This document shows positions 37,683 through 50,634 of a DNA stretch of 64,000 nt, in pieces. How positions within the stretch are numbered: the first letter of the stretch is position 1; every line of letters begins with the position of its first letter. Below the pieces are notes generated by a model that worked only from the letters and a program-made list of their open reading frames with translations, searched no databases and was not told where the DNA came from. The position numbers and the translations under genes are program-made. The DNA is taken from contig NC_050473.1 in the NCBI RefSeq assembly GCF_013373865.1, forward strand, positions 10,427,710-10,491,709, read 5' to 3'. Source of the DNA: Monomorium pharaonis. Its lineage: Eukaryota; Arthropoda; Insecta; Hymenoptera; Formicidae.

Positions 37683-37786
37683 GGAACACACGTGATCCGT
37701 CGAAGAAAGCGGAGCAGAAGTACACGAAAGCAACCCTACGATTTATCATCAATGTAGAATCTGTCCGCCATGGCGTGACAAGATAG
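37683..37786 (+). CDS. possible second degenerate lola exon
   Basis: The acceptor TTATGAGTTTCAG ends at 37682. Two bases plus 33 codons run to TAG. KKAEQKYTKATLRFIINVES resembles a C2HC finger without its zinc ligands and shares TKAT with the exon 130 bases upstream. The alignment needs a one-residue slip. It could be a decayed duplicate of 37425 or an unrelated open stretch. Confidence 0.28.
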
Positions 37787-38281
37787 TAGTAACGGAATTT
37801 TAACTTTGCGTCTCGTTAAGAAGGAATATTTTAGAATGTAGATTAGAGAGAATAACCCAATATACTGTTCTTATTTTCATTCTGATGTCAAGTTACTATT
37901 TAAACCTGTTCACATTTTAGAGTTATATCCCGACGATGTTCAGAAAAGATCGCGACATCGATCGAATTCACATTTCACACACATTCAACCAAGGGGCTTT
38001 CTTGACTAGAGAGAAAGTTCCCCAATGAGTAGACATCATTCACCGTCGAAAGTCACTCCTACCCCTTTGATCCCGCTCCAGACGCCACATGCTCGTTGTT
38101 GCTAAGCTTGAGAATCTTGAATGTCTTTTTTTTTTTTTGTTGGCATGGCCCGCGCCGTTGTAAAGAGTACAAGTAACCACGCGTGACCCCCGTCTGAACG
38201 GTGGGCATCACGCAGCATGTTACAGCCAACAGATCGCAATACTAATCGTACCGTCGACACGTCTGCTTGCGTCTTTTGCAG
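37787..38281. other. intron stretch
   Basis: About 500 bases between the degenerate pair and the GC-rich exon. A poly-T tract at about 38127-38139 and the acceptor at its end are the only features seen. Confidence 0.5.
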
Positions 38282-38784
38282 GTTTCTTCGCCGGCCTTGG
38301 TTGGACCGGCGACGGCGGTTCGCGGCGCGTCTCGAGGAGCGCGAACTCCGCGACGACGACGTCGTCGTCGACGGCTGCGAGCGACGTGCCGGCGCCGCTG
38401 ACGCCGCAGCGTCGTCCCCGGTTGCACTGTCCATCGCGGCACGCGGCCAGTCGCAATAACAACCACCCCAGCATCAGCAGCAGTAGTAACAGCAGCGGCA
38501 GCGGCGGCGGCAGCGGTGGTGGCGGCGGCCTGATGCATCACGATCGCCGGCACAATTGTTCGAGATGCGGTAAGAGCTACAAGAACGCGTACATCCTGAA
38601 GCGGCACTTGCTGTACGAGTGCGGTAAGGCGCCGTCCTTCAGCTGCCCGCACTGCGCCTTCAGCTCCAAGTACGAGCGTAATCTCAAGGCGCACATCAAT
38701 CACCGGCACGTCGATGTACAGCCGGCGTTGCCCAGTATCGTCGTCGGTCAGCGGGAGACGCGTCATCAGCACGGCAGGGAGTGA
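38282..38784 (+). CDS. lola: lola alternative terminal exon, long Ser/Gly linker plus finger pair
   Basis: The acceptor TTGCGTCTTTTGCAG ends at 38281. Two bases (GT) plus 166 codons run to TGA. The first 91 residues form a low-complexity linker: Thr/Ser run, proline-rich part, then SSSNSSGSGGGSGGGGG. Finger 1: C92, C95, H108, C113 (CSRCGKSYKNAYILKRH). The linker is GKAPSFS. Finger 2: C121, C124, H137, H142 (CAFSSKYERNLKAH). Very GC-rich, like the exons at 9527 and 22759. The ATG codons inside are not starts, because the frame is open back to the splice. Confidence 0.92.
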
Positions 38785-41700
38785 CTCGTCAGAGTCTGCG
38801 AGGTCGCGATGTAAAAACGGGTGTAAAGCGACGATCCTGAAATCCGATCGGCCGTAATTCGCGATTTGTTGCGGCTGAGGCATGCCAAATCAGAGTGTCA
38901 AATTTCAGTCGAATTTGTAACGGCGACTATCGTTCAGATATTCACAGCCGCGAGAAGTTGTTTAAAGATGAAGAAAATAACAAATTTCTCGTATGAATAT
39001 GAATATTTGGACGATACTCTTATGTTTTAGATATTGAGTGGATCCCTAATGGATTCAGAAATATCAGCTTTTTTACTATTTTTCGAAGGTGTGCAAAAGG
39101 TAAGAAAATATAATTTGCAACTTTTATTTGTGCACCCTGAGAAGAATGCTTGCAAGAAATTGGAAAGATTTTTTTTTTATTCAGACTTTTGATTGATTTA
39201 TTTTTTTAATTATTTGCGTAACAAATGATAAAGAGCCATACATATAGATAATTCTCAACGCGTTATTACTAATTAATATCGCATAATCGTTCAAAGTTGT
39301 ATGGTGATCTGAGTTTCCGTAAGCATGCTGATTAAGTTCTTGTTAAGTTAACTTTAAAATGAATTATTATTCTTACCACCAAAGTGAGTGCCAAAGAGTT
39401 ATTTTAATCAAGCCTTTTAAATTGTTCTCTATTTTTTCATCTTGCTTTTAGCGTTTAGTTCTCTTTTTATTTTATTACGTTTTATTTTATTCGTGCTTAT
39501 GTAATGGAGATTTTGTTCTGCATGTATCGCGTGACGTAATTTAAAAATAAGATGAACATTTGAGAAATCTATACCAAGAATGCGTTTTTGTCTGGCACTG
39601 AAACATTAGCGATGTGCATTACATAAGACAATATGTATTTCAACCGCTAAATATTAGGATTTTAAAGGTCCCTTGTTCAATGTTTATTTTTCGGAATATA
39701 AGATTACGGAAGGCTTTGCCACCCGTACGATATTATAGAATAAAAAGATAAGAGACGAGCATTTTAATTAAGAAAATGATAAAGTAAATGTTAAAAAAAA
39801 AAAAATAATAGTGACCCGCCAATGTGGCGCGAAGCTAGTACTTGTTGGTTCCCGTTTAATGATATATAAATGGATAAAAAGTCGAATAAGAACATTGTTG
39901 AATATTGCAGAATATTCATTGAAGTATGTACCAAGAAAGTGTGAAAAAAATTGTGTCCTCTTATCTGTTGCATTTTTAAACAATTAACTCTGGACTGTCG
40001 CAAACACAGGATAAATATATGCTAAACATTGCGAGACAGATCTTTATTTTTCGAGTGTCTTATGCACTCCATACTTTTTTTTAAATATCAGTCCGAGGAT
40101 ATAAATTAAAAGCAATTAAAAAGAAGACACTTTTTTGGGACATCTTCGAGTCTTCTGCAGATTGCTAAATTGCCCAATTATTTTTGTACTAATAACAAAT
40201 GATACGAGAGTCGCTAGTGAGATCTGAATATATGGTGGTTTCACTTTAACCATCGGTCAAACTGAGCGAAATTCTCGGCGCAACGAAATAGCCCCGACAC
40301 ACGTAGATTACCGATTCTAGCTATCTAGTTCAGCCTATATGTAGTTTAAGGATTGTTAATCAAGTCTAGTCAGATCGGTCTGCGTTTTCTCATTGTCTTT
40401 GGGCGATGATCTGTAAACGATAAAAAGAGATCTTGGTAGTATCTGTATATGTGTATGTATATATATATATACACACACACACATACATTTGATGAGTAAG
40501 TAAATTTCTCTCTTTCTGATATAAATAAAAATTGGCTAATAAATATTACTATTTATTGGTTACTAATTTTATAAATCGCCTAATAAAGTCTTAATCCTCG
40601 GAAATAATTGCAATAATTACGCACAGTGAAAAATAAGTAGAAATCGTGAAATGTGTGTGATACAATCTACAATACCTGCAATAAATGACCTAAACATTTT
40701 ATCTTTCCGCCGATATTTTTTTTTCTACGGATCACCAAGATTTCTATAATATTTGAATATCGAAAGTATATTCATCATTACCGCCCGAGACAAGATTAAA
40801 TGATCCTCGTCTATCGTAGAACTGTGTGTAATAGATTCATCAAAAAGATTTCCCCGTAGCCCAAAAATGTAACTGTTGCCAATTCGACGTTTGATAACGT
40901 AAAGACGAATTGATATCAGAAGTTATATTTAATACGTGGGAAGTTCATTATTCGTGTTTGTTCGCGTCTTTCTATCTGACTTAGATTCTAGTCTAAAAAA
41001 ACGGCCTAAACAGGTCGCATACATACAAAACTAACATATTACTACATATTCAAAATAGAGAATATATTTAAATCAAAAAAGTATATATACCGTATGTATT
41101 ATATATATCGTATATATATACATATGACATAATAATTTCCAATGATATTACGATGTAAATTATAAAACCATTTACTCTGCAATTGAAGCAAGGGTCTTTC
41201 TTGGTCGGGACAAATAATTCATTAAACACGTTTCTGATCCATTTCAATAGAAAAGATTTAAGGTTTCATAAACTTGTAAAGCACTCCAATAAAGTTGCAG
41301 TGAAGTACAAGTAATTTTATTTAACAACTATCCAATGAAAATTACTTGAATACAAATTAGATTAAATTAAATTACTACAAAGAACATAATATAACATTTT
41401 GTCAGAGGTACAGGAAGTTTAATAAGTACGAAATTTTACATAATATGAAATTTACGTACCTTTTATAAATTGCAGTTTTTATTATATATGGCTTTAATAA
41501 TTAATAATATTAGTCCTTTATTACACTTTGCATATTATTGGTAACATTAAAAAACGATTTGTTAAGAATAAAAATGTCGGTTAATTACAACTAACATAAT
41601 AAATACCAATACAACGAGATGACGCAAATATTGCAATTTCAAGAATTGTCAACAAGCCTAACCTATGAGATCCAACGAATTCGAGAATACATAGGATCAA

Positions 41701-44700
41701 GGACCAAAGAATCGATAAAGAACTCTTTCTTTATCCTAGTCAAGTCCCGACCAAGAACAAAGCGAACATTGTTGGACAACCCTAGGAATATTGAAGATCT
41801 CGTATTTATTCTACAGATTTAGAAAATCTCTAAATGTTACTCTCTTTCTCTCTTCCTCCATCTTTCTCTTCTCTCGTATTTATCTTCCCGTACCTATCTC
41901 TTTTTCTCTTTGTGCTAGAAATTCGTAATCTCGAGCTAAGCTCTTTCCTACTATCTTGAAGTCTCGAATAATCTCAATTTAGATATAGACGTCACATCGA
42001 CGATCGATCTGCAGTCTATCTATGCAATCGCATCTATCGACTATCTCTGAACTAAACTTACGCGATTGTCCGATATTTCACGATTCTCCGATCGGTATAT
42101 CTGATATACGAAATCAAGGTACCATTTGGAATCATCGAGTGCGACATAGCGCGATGAAAAATTCAATGAGCAAATTTCGCGCGAAATATCGATCGGGATT
42201 GCAACGTGAAAAGTAACGCGCGACTGCGGACCTCTCAGCTTCCACGTGCTCCTCCTCGTGACTTTGAAAATTTCGAAAGGATCTTACATGTCCGGGCGAT
42301 CTTACGTTTCCGTTGACTCGTGTCGCGTCCTGTATTTTTCCTTTCCTCATCTTTCTTACGAAAAAACAAAACGAATTACTCATAAGGGGATTCTCGTGTG
42401 TCGTCCAAATCGACTCCATGTGCCTAAAAATGTGATCAAAACACGCTGTTGTAAAATGCGACGCGTGAGCGTCGCATTTAACGTCTAGTTTCTTGTTGAA
42501 CCCGAGGGATTTATCGATCCTCGCGTATTATCATCCTTCCGTTTTCGGAGAAAGCGAATATTCTGATATTCGGCACGAATAATTTATAAGAAGTGTACGA
42601 ACAGCAAGTTATTCGATAATATCTGTTCCAGCAATAAAATCAAAATCATAAAATGTTTTTTACTAGGACAATGGAAATTATTGTACACGTTCACATAGAG
42701 TCCATAAAATGCTTTTTTTATCCTCATCTTTGCAGAAATCTCTGTTATAAATACGGATATAATCGAATTTGCTAAATTTTGAAAAATCTTACGAGTCTGT
42801 ATATGACATGAACACGAGCTATAAATAATAATTTTGTTAAAATTGACAAAATGGAAAATAATTATACAAATGGTTTTTCTAGTACAAAAGAAAATACATA
42901 CAACAATGTCATACGTACAGACCAAATTTTATGCACATTATGAAAGTATGATGTTAATTCATTTTAAAACTTTTTTTTTTTTAAATAGATAATTGCAACG
43001 TATAATTTTTTGTCAATTTACGCGAATAACAAGATATTTTCCACATGTCACGTGGCGAAAAAAAAAAACTTGAGAACAATTACAGAGATAAGTAATTGCA
43101 TTCATCTGTTATAATTTTTCATATATCTTTAATTTTTTTCGCATACGTATATGTACAAAATGCGATTGTTATATGTATACAGTGATTAATAACAATGTAA
43201 CATCGACCCCGTATAAAACGTGAAAGCGAATGGAATGTGTCTTCCAAGTTTTTCATGTTATCGAAGCAGAGTAGAGCCGAAGTACAACAGCACGAGAGAG
43301 GAAAACTCTGTTTTTCGCGCGATTTTGCGATTTGATATGCGAAAGCAGAAAACGGGACATACAGTGACGGAAAGACTGAAAATTTAAAAAAAGTAGGAAG
43401 GAAAGTGCGAGGTGAGAGGTATACATTTGTTACTAACGCGTGAATGATGCGAAACATAACGTGCGATTGTCTCATCGATCTGTACAACTGTCCTCTTGCA
43501 TGTTGACTAGAAATTTTCTATTTTTAATTCTTCGAGTTTCAAAACCAAATTCTGAATAGCGAACATATATGTTAACAATTACTCTTCGATAATTTGACAA
43601 CGCTCATCGTTACATTATATAGTACCATTAAAATGAATTTGGCCGATTGTATCCAATATAATCGCCATAAAAGTCTAAAAGTAATTTTAACCGACATGTG
43701 ATAACGATAATGCGATACAATGGCGATCACATAGTGACCTAAATAATGAGATAAACGGTAATTTCTGTCATCATGCGAGACGTAATCGAAGAAACAAATT
43801 TGTAATTCGCACGCATTCGCGTTGATCTTGCGATTTTTGTGCCAATGTAAGTGAGGCCAGCTATTATGCAATACTCGAGTCATCGTGCAAGCCAATGATA
43901 AATGGCTGTACACGAGATGCCTATAGAATTATTTTGAAGTCACCTTATATATAGATATAAGAAGATAAAGAAATATATATATTATATATACAGAGAGATA
44001 AAAAAACAAAGATTCTATATACATATATTATATATATACACGTATATGAATACACGTAGCACACGCGCAACTATATATGTAAATATGCATTATAATACAT
44101 ATATATATACGTGTACGATTTTGGACACGCGGGCGAAACAAGTCCAAAGGGACAACGCGAAACCAAAGAGATACCTCTAGTTGTTAAGGTGATCGATGAT
44201 AATAATTAGCACGTAAGCGTTTTGGCTCCTTTCCTTTGTTTGGAGCTCTTCCGGTTACATAACATATATGAATAGTGGACAAAACATAAAACGGGAATTC
44301 CATCTAACATCACGTACAGCAATTTTTCACACTGCTACACTTTTGACAATATGAAGAAAATTAATGACCGGGTTGTAAAATGATTATAATTAATGTCATT
44401 ATCAATTTTTTCATATATATTTTGTTCCAAGAATGCACACTACACATGTTTACGTTAAAATATTTGAATAGCTTTCTCCATTCATTGTTCGCAAATCTAC
44501 AAATGGTGTTATGCGGAATTCACGTTAAAAAATGGCGATATGATATTACTGAATAAACGGCCGAGAAAAAATGCGTAATATTGTTCATTAATATAATATA
44601 TTCAAGATATATCTACGATCCCTTTCGATCATGGTTTGAGTGATTTTCACTCTTACATTTACTCGGATTTGTGTTTTTTAAATACTTGTCTATGTTTTTC

Positions 44701-45353
44701 GTTTGTAATATGTATACTTTATGTTATAATTTGATTGTTTCATATCGATCGCGGTCTGCAAAGTGTCGCCGACTTTTGCTTTACGTGAATACAACTTATT
44801 TACTCGCGTCATATGTATATGTGGTATATTCGTTTTAATTTTTATTTTTGGGAGCAGTTTAAATCATATATAATTATCATCAATTGTGAGTGTATAATTA
44901 ATAATCGTTGTGTTAGCGAGAATAATCGACAAATAATAAAGAAATTTAATTATTCAGTCAGATAGATTTTGTCCACGTGACGTTCTAAACATTTTTATCG
45001 TAAATTTATTTTTCCCTATTGTTTTATAAGTGTTTTACATAATCTGTCGTTCTTTACGCAAATATAATTCGTGATTATTTAATTAAATTGACTTTATTTT
45101 ATATCCATACGGTATTCCGGAGGATATAATTATTAAAAATTTTACGTTTAAAATTATGATTTTATCTTTTTAGTTTGTTTCTTTGTATTAATATTGATTG
45201 TATAATTTTTATAGTATATATGTTATTAATGTCTACGTCAGACATTTTTTAGGAAGATATTTATTTATTACATTAATTAATTTTTTAATTAACTTTATAA
45301 TTACTTGTTTTTATCACACATATTGATATGCTTTTCGCATTCTGTATTTTCAG
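38785..45353. other. 6.5-kb exon desert
   Basis: 3' UTR of the preceding exon, then intron. TA/CA microsatellites lie near 40440-40490 and 43970-44115. Acceptor-like sites near 39911, 41476 and 42631 give only stops or very short frames in phase 1. No finger motif on either strand. Confidence 0.5.
43968..44115. repeat. irregular TA/CGTATA-rich repeat
   Basis: Interrupted TA dinucleotide repeats with ACACGTA-type interruptions; low-complexity sequence. Confidence 0.6.
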
Positions 45354-45517
45354 GTCAATGGCAGTGTTGTGGTCGTCGTTTCAAGCATTATTTTTCTTTC
45401 TACTGTCATCTACAAAACGAATGCGGATTGAATTATCAATGTGCATATTGCTCATTTAACTCGCCAAGATTGTGTATGTGGTACAAACATGTAAAAGAAG
45501 CACATAACAATAAATAA
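45354..45517 (+). CDS. lola: lola alternative terminal exon with defective first finger
   Basis: The acceptor CATTCTGTATTTTCAG ends at 45353. Two bases plus 53 codons run to TAA. Finger 1 begins WQCCGRRFKHYFSFYCH: the second cysteine (C5), H18 and C23 keep array spacing, but the first cysteine position holds Trp (TGG), one base from TGC/TGT, with a cysteine one residue before C5 instead. The inter-finger linker is short (GLNYQ). Finger 2 is regular: C29, C32, H45, H50. An AATAAA lies near 45806. Confidence 0.82.
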
Positions 45518-47024
45518 CGTTTGGTCATGCATCACAATCAATGATACTCTTATCATTTACATTATTATTAATGGAAATTTTTTTTTATTTGTTTACTATG
45601 CAATTATACAATGTTGCATTTCAAAAAGCAAAAATATGCTTAGTATAATTTATATGTATTTCAAAATTCTTAAAAATAATATTAATGGTCTGTCTTTTTT
45701 AATTTATAACATACAAAAATTTATTTTTTAATTCCATTCATTAAAACCAGCATTTAATAATTAATAATAATAATTATTAATATTAAAAAGACAATTATTA
45801 TGTGTAATAAATATTTTTTTATTAATTATATAGTTAAATATAATTTTTTTATTAAAATAATTATATAGCTTGAGAAAATGTTCTTCCTAAGTGGAAGCTT
45901 CTCTAAATTTTTAAAGCTTCTTTATCTATTTTTTATTTAAATCATATAAATAAATAATTTAAGTAAAACAAGAAACAGATAATTAAGTATTATATGGATT
46001 ACACATTGTTTCAACGTCGTTCGATGTCTCTTTGCAACTTCTTAGATTCTTTTCGTTAACAACACGACACGTGAAACATTTGTGCGCGAATTATAAAATC
46101 GTTATGATTGTATGACTTCGTGTAATTATTTAATAATCGATGAATCATACTTTGCAAAACACTGCATTAATACAACAGCGAGTACAACGCATGGAATGCG
46201 CTCGTCACATGAAGCTCGACTAGTGCAGTAGGATATATTTGTTTCTTTTTCAGGATAAAATATTTCCTCCCGATATTGGGTTCTCCTACCAACCAGAAGG
46301 ACGTGAAAAAGGAATGATACGTCTAAAAAAATAAGCATCATATACCACTTATGGCAACTACTATAAAAAAATTTAACAAAACATTTAATCAGCAAATAAA
46401 TGTTGAAAATATTGTTTATCGGATCACGATTACAATTAAATCATAATAAATAGTGCCATATATGTCATAACTTACATATTTTTTGTTACTTCAATTATGA
46501 ATTCAGCTTGGCGATTCATATATTATTTTATATTCTCAATCTAAAAAAATAGCAATGGATTATATTTTAATTGGCAAAAAAATGCGATGCAATATTTATT
46601 CGAATTTAAGAGCAATTGCATGAATAAGATACTTTTATTTTACTTAGGCAGCGAAAAGCAGATTTTTTTTTCTTATAATTCATATGACAAGCTGATGCTA
46701 TTTTTCGTCACTTTGACGACAAACATATTTTAATGAATAAAATGTCAGCTTGTATTTGGGTATCTACACTTCGAAATGTTTTTACAAAAATGTTTATTGA
46801 TATCAACGGTATGCTATTCCACATACATATTTTTAATAGATCAAGTGATTTCATTAATTAAATTACTTTATATTAATATTTTTTCAGTAATGCAACATTT
46901 TCCCAAGTATAATCCTTTAATTTTTTTTTAAGTAAAATCTTCTAATAGAATCTTTCTTCATTCCACATATTCTACGCTTATAAGAGCTAATGATTCTCAC
47001 ACGTTTGGATCTATTTGATTGTAG
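45518..47024. other. 3' UTR / intron stretch
   Basis: Very AT-rich, with an AT palindromic stretch around 45755-45786. The acceptor-like TTTCTTTTTCAG near 46252 is followed by a stop immediately in phase 1. Confidence 0.5.
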
Positions 47025-47272
47025 GCCGCCGGTATCGTCATCATGATCAGGATAAACTCAAGCCCTTCAGTTGCAACCGCTGCGGCAGAAAATACAAATG
47101 GAAGACGTCCTTACATTGCCATCAAAGGGACGAATGCGGCAAGGAGCCACAGTACAAGTGTTACTGTTGCCATTATAGGACGAAAATACGATCGAATTGG
47201 ATTCGCCATGAAAAAATTCACACAAATCCTGGACGCGGACGTAAACAGCCTGATATTGTAATAGGGTTGTAA
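47025..47272 (+). CDS. lola: lola alternative terminal exon, C2HC + C2H2 finger pair
   Basis: The acceptor ATCTATTTGATTGTAG ends at 47024. Two bases plus 81 codons run to TAA. A basic linker (RRYRHHDQDKLKPF) precedes finger 1: C16, C19, H32, C37 (CNRCGRKYKWKTSLHCH). The linker is GKEPQYK. Finger 2: C45, C48, H61, H65 (CYCCHYRTKIRSNWIRH). A 16-residue tail follows. An AATAAA lies near 47579. Complete ligand set. Confidence 0.92.
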
Positions 47273-49420
47273 ATTAGATCGCGAAAAGATGAAAATGGGT
47301 CCAGTTTTATAATCTTTGGAAAATTTTAATTATATATTTCAATTTTATCTCATGTAAATATAATTTATTTTTTCAAATTTTTAATTATTTCAGATTTTTT
47401 TAAACAAATTTTATTAAAACTTGCTTAGAAACTGTTTTATTTTTTGTTATTTGCATAATTTTTATTCACGTTTATTTGATTTGATATCAAGTGATTAATT
47501 AATATTGATTAGTTAATATTTTGTTTTTTTTTATTTTATGTTATTTCATATATTTTAGATCACAATATTATTGCATAGAATAAAAATAAAATAATGATTA
47601 TATATATAAATGTAATTTTTTAATTTCCAAGATATAGATGCATGTGCATGAATGTGAACAATAATTCTTCTCCTTGAAGATATCATACAATTACGAACAA
47701 CAATGCTTAAATAATTTAATGTACAAAATACAAGAGCATTACTCGTAAATATATGTACATTCCATGTGAAAGTTAACCATCTAGAAACTTAACATTCTTG
47801 CCAAAGATTTTAATAGTTATTAATTAAGTTACATACAAATATATGTACTGTATTGTTAGTCAACGATTCTTTGATTTTAGGCATTTTTTAATTTCTATTC
47901 AATATAGATTTTTGTGAAGCCCTAATTTATGAATGTTACGATATATGGCGTTCATAACATATTATAACGTATTGTCTCAAAATAGATATGGATTTTTTTT
48001 CTTGTCACTGTTACTATCCTAAGTTGACGTGATAATGTACATATCGATTATGACATCTACAATGAATTATTATCACATATCTATTAATATTGACGTTACA
48101 AGATAGTAATTTAGTAAAGCAACTTTGTCTCCCCGCTCCTCTCTCTCATTTTACTTTTGCAGATAATTTTATTAAATAATTAAAAGAAGGGCATTATGAC
48201 TAAGTCATTATTTTAGCGTGCTTATAATATGTACAAATGCGTAAGTCATTTGTTGTTATGTTTGTCTAATTTAAACAAGATATTTTGAAAAAGTCTATAA
48301 GTAATTTTTAGAAGCCTGAATTGTGTACTTAGACATATTTTCTAAAAATATCTTATAAAAAAATTATAGAGAAAATTTATTGAATTTTATTATAAAGTAG
48401 ATTAATATCATAGTTAAAAGAAAAATTACGAAAAACTAAAAATGAAATAGCTGATTAATTTTAATATATAATACTAATAATTAATATAATATGATAATTG
48501 TAAAATAAATTGAACCAAATATTCATAATATGAAGTAAACATATTATACCAAACATTTTTTGTCATTTAACTTGTCATCATGTAATAATAAAGATCGTAG
48601 TATTAAAGACAGTCACAAAGTATATATTTAATTTTATTGTTATGATATTGAACAAAAGATTTTGTTCAGATATATTTCTTTTAATTGTGATAATAAAAAT
48701 AAAAAAAGTATGCAAATATAAAAATTTGAATAATAATGTATTTATTATTTTATTTCTTGTTTAATAAAACACATTTATATTATATTTTCCTTATTTCTTT
48801 TTATTTATTGCAAAAATTTTTGCAACAAATAAAATGAGAAATGTTAGACAAATTAATTTTTAAAGATTTAGAAAAATTATTAAGAATAAAAATACAAAGC
48901 ACAAATTTAAATCCACAGATGTATTTTGCGCTTTATTCATAATTTTTCCATTAGTTTTCCAATTTCTTCTTTACTTCTATCAAATTGCAAAATTGTTCTT
49001 TTGATTCTGCGCGAAATTTAATTTTATTTAATTTGTCTTATTTTATATTTATTACAGAAATATGTGACAATATTTTTAATAAAACTTGATAATTCTGATT
49101 ATACCCCTTTATTTACAGATTTATAAGAATTAAAGATTAAACAATAGTTGTTATTAAACAGCATAATTATGTACTTCTTCGTTTATTTTTTACATGTTTG
49201 TTTCTTATAAATTTAAACTTTACTTTTTTTTATACAGCATTAATTTATGTGATTGTGATATGGATGCGATTAAATATAATGGTCATAGATTGTGACATAT
49301 ATACGCGATAATAATAATAGCTGAAATGATCATTCTCTTTCTCGTCACGCTGCAGTCTTCGGTAAGTGGGACAAAAAATATAAAGTAACTGATCTGATCG
49401 ATCGATTACCTTTTTTTCAG
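47273..49420. other. 3' UTR / intron stretch
   Basis: AT-rich, no finger motif. An acceptor-like TTTTGCAG near 48162 gives only five codons in phase 1. Confidence 0.5.
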
Positions 49421-49548
49421 GTGATGCATACCAGCGGAAAACCGATCTGGCGCAGAATGAATTTATGTCAACGTATTTGTTTGAAGTCTACGTAATGAGT
49501 ACGACAATGCGATCAAAATTAAGTGTAACTTTTATTCAAAAATTTTAA
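49421..49548 (+). CDS. degenerate lola exon without zinc ligands
   Basis: The acceptor GATTACCTTTTTTTCAG ends at 49420. Two bases (GT) plus 41 codons run to TAA. AYQRKTDLAQN matches the core of a C2HC finger with N where the zinc histidine should be. The later part FEVYVMSTTMRSKLSVT fits C2H2 spacing with F and Y in the two cysteine places (TTT and TAC, each one base from TGT/TGC) and T for the first histidine. The linker between the two is about five residues short. The frame and splice site are intact. A relic or a zinc-less end. Confidence 0.4.
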
Positions 49549-49942
49549 ATATTAAATTATACCGTTATTTTAATTATGTTTTGATAAATTATACTTGACT
49601 GTATATGTATATAATTTTAAGGTTAAAACTTGCAATTAATAAATACTTTGCTTTATGTTCTTTTCATGTTTAAATAAATAAAATTTATTAAAGTGCATGC
49701 AATTATTATTACTTTATAATAACGTTTGGTACAGCGTTGAAATAAAACATTTTGTAAATAATACGCACGACTAAGAAACATATTTAAAAAATAATAAATT
49801 CCATGATTATTATATGTTAAAAATATGATGAGATGATAACATTGCTTCTTAAGATTAACGTAATTAAAGTCTTGGTGGAGGATTTTAACTGTTTGTATTA
49901 TCGAGAATATGGACTGATAAAAAAAATTGATTTACATAAATA

Positions 49943-50094
49943 TCCCACCAAACAAGTTACATGTAACGTACCTGTTAGTTGTAATTTCCCACTCAACAAT
50001 GTAATTATAATACGTGTGTTATATTGCAATTATATTATTGAGTGGGAAATTACAATTAACAAGTACGTTACATGTAACTTTGTGTTTGCTGGGA
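49943..50094. mobile_element. MITE-like element with long terminal inverted repeats
   Basis: The left arm begins TCCCACCAAACAAG and the right arm is its near reverse complement, ending CTTTGTGTTTGCTGGGA. Arms run about 65 bases (both contain GTTACATGTAACGTAC-like and TAATTTCCCACTCAA-like segments) around a short AT core. No coding capacity. It makes an apparent 94-codon open frame across it meaningless. Family not identified. Confidence 0.75.
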
Positions 50095-50434
50095 TGTTAT
50101 TAGTACTATTTAAATAACTTATTTATTGAACATGTAAATATTTTTTATAGAGAATATTACTTGTTTGACAGTAAATCGTTATTTGAACATAGTACTAATG
50201 ACATATATATTTGAATCAAACAGTCTTTTCTTTTAATGTATTTACCTAATCCTTACTCCTTAAATATTTTAATATGTTATTGTAATAATATTGTCATATT
50301 TAGTGATTGTGACACAATGATGCACACGTTATGAATTTCACAACAAAATTCTTCTATTTTGAATCAGTCATATAATCTCATATATTTGATTGATCCATTT
50401 ATTTGATTGTCATTAATCTCTTTGTTTCTTTCAG

Positions 50435-50634
50435 TTAATAAATGTAAAATCACTGGCAGATTGGAAGATCGGAAATTGTTCATCTGCCAAACTTGTGGTA
50501 AAAGCTATACGTGGAAGAGCTCTTTGAATCGACATGTGAAGAAAAAATGTGGTAAATCACCACAACTGCAAGTATTGTGGAAAGTTGTACGGGTGTTTTA
50601 CCTACATCCGACACGTGAAAAAGCAATTTATTAA
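50435..50634 (+). CDS. lola: lola alternative terminal exon with frameshifted second finger
   Basis: The acceptor TCTTTGTTTCTTTCAG ends at 50434. Two bases plus 65 codons run to TAA. Finger 1 is perfect: C17, C20, H33, C38 (CQTCGKSYTWKSSLNRH), followed by GKSPQ. After that the frame reads LQVLWKVV with no ligands. The next frame, from 50567, reads CKYCGKLYGCFTYIRH, plainly the expected second finger, running to a TAA at 50639. The expected final histidine is Gln there. Either a real small deletion (about 5 bases) or a sequence error; the lost last His argues for real decay. Confidence 0.75.

Noticed and set aside
38242..38883. 213-codon minus-strand frame over exon 38282
   Set aside because: Antisense shadow of the GC-rich, low-complexity exon.
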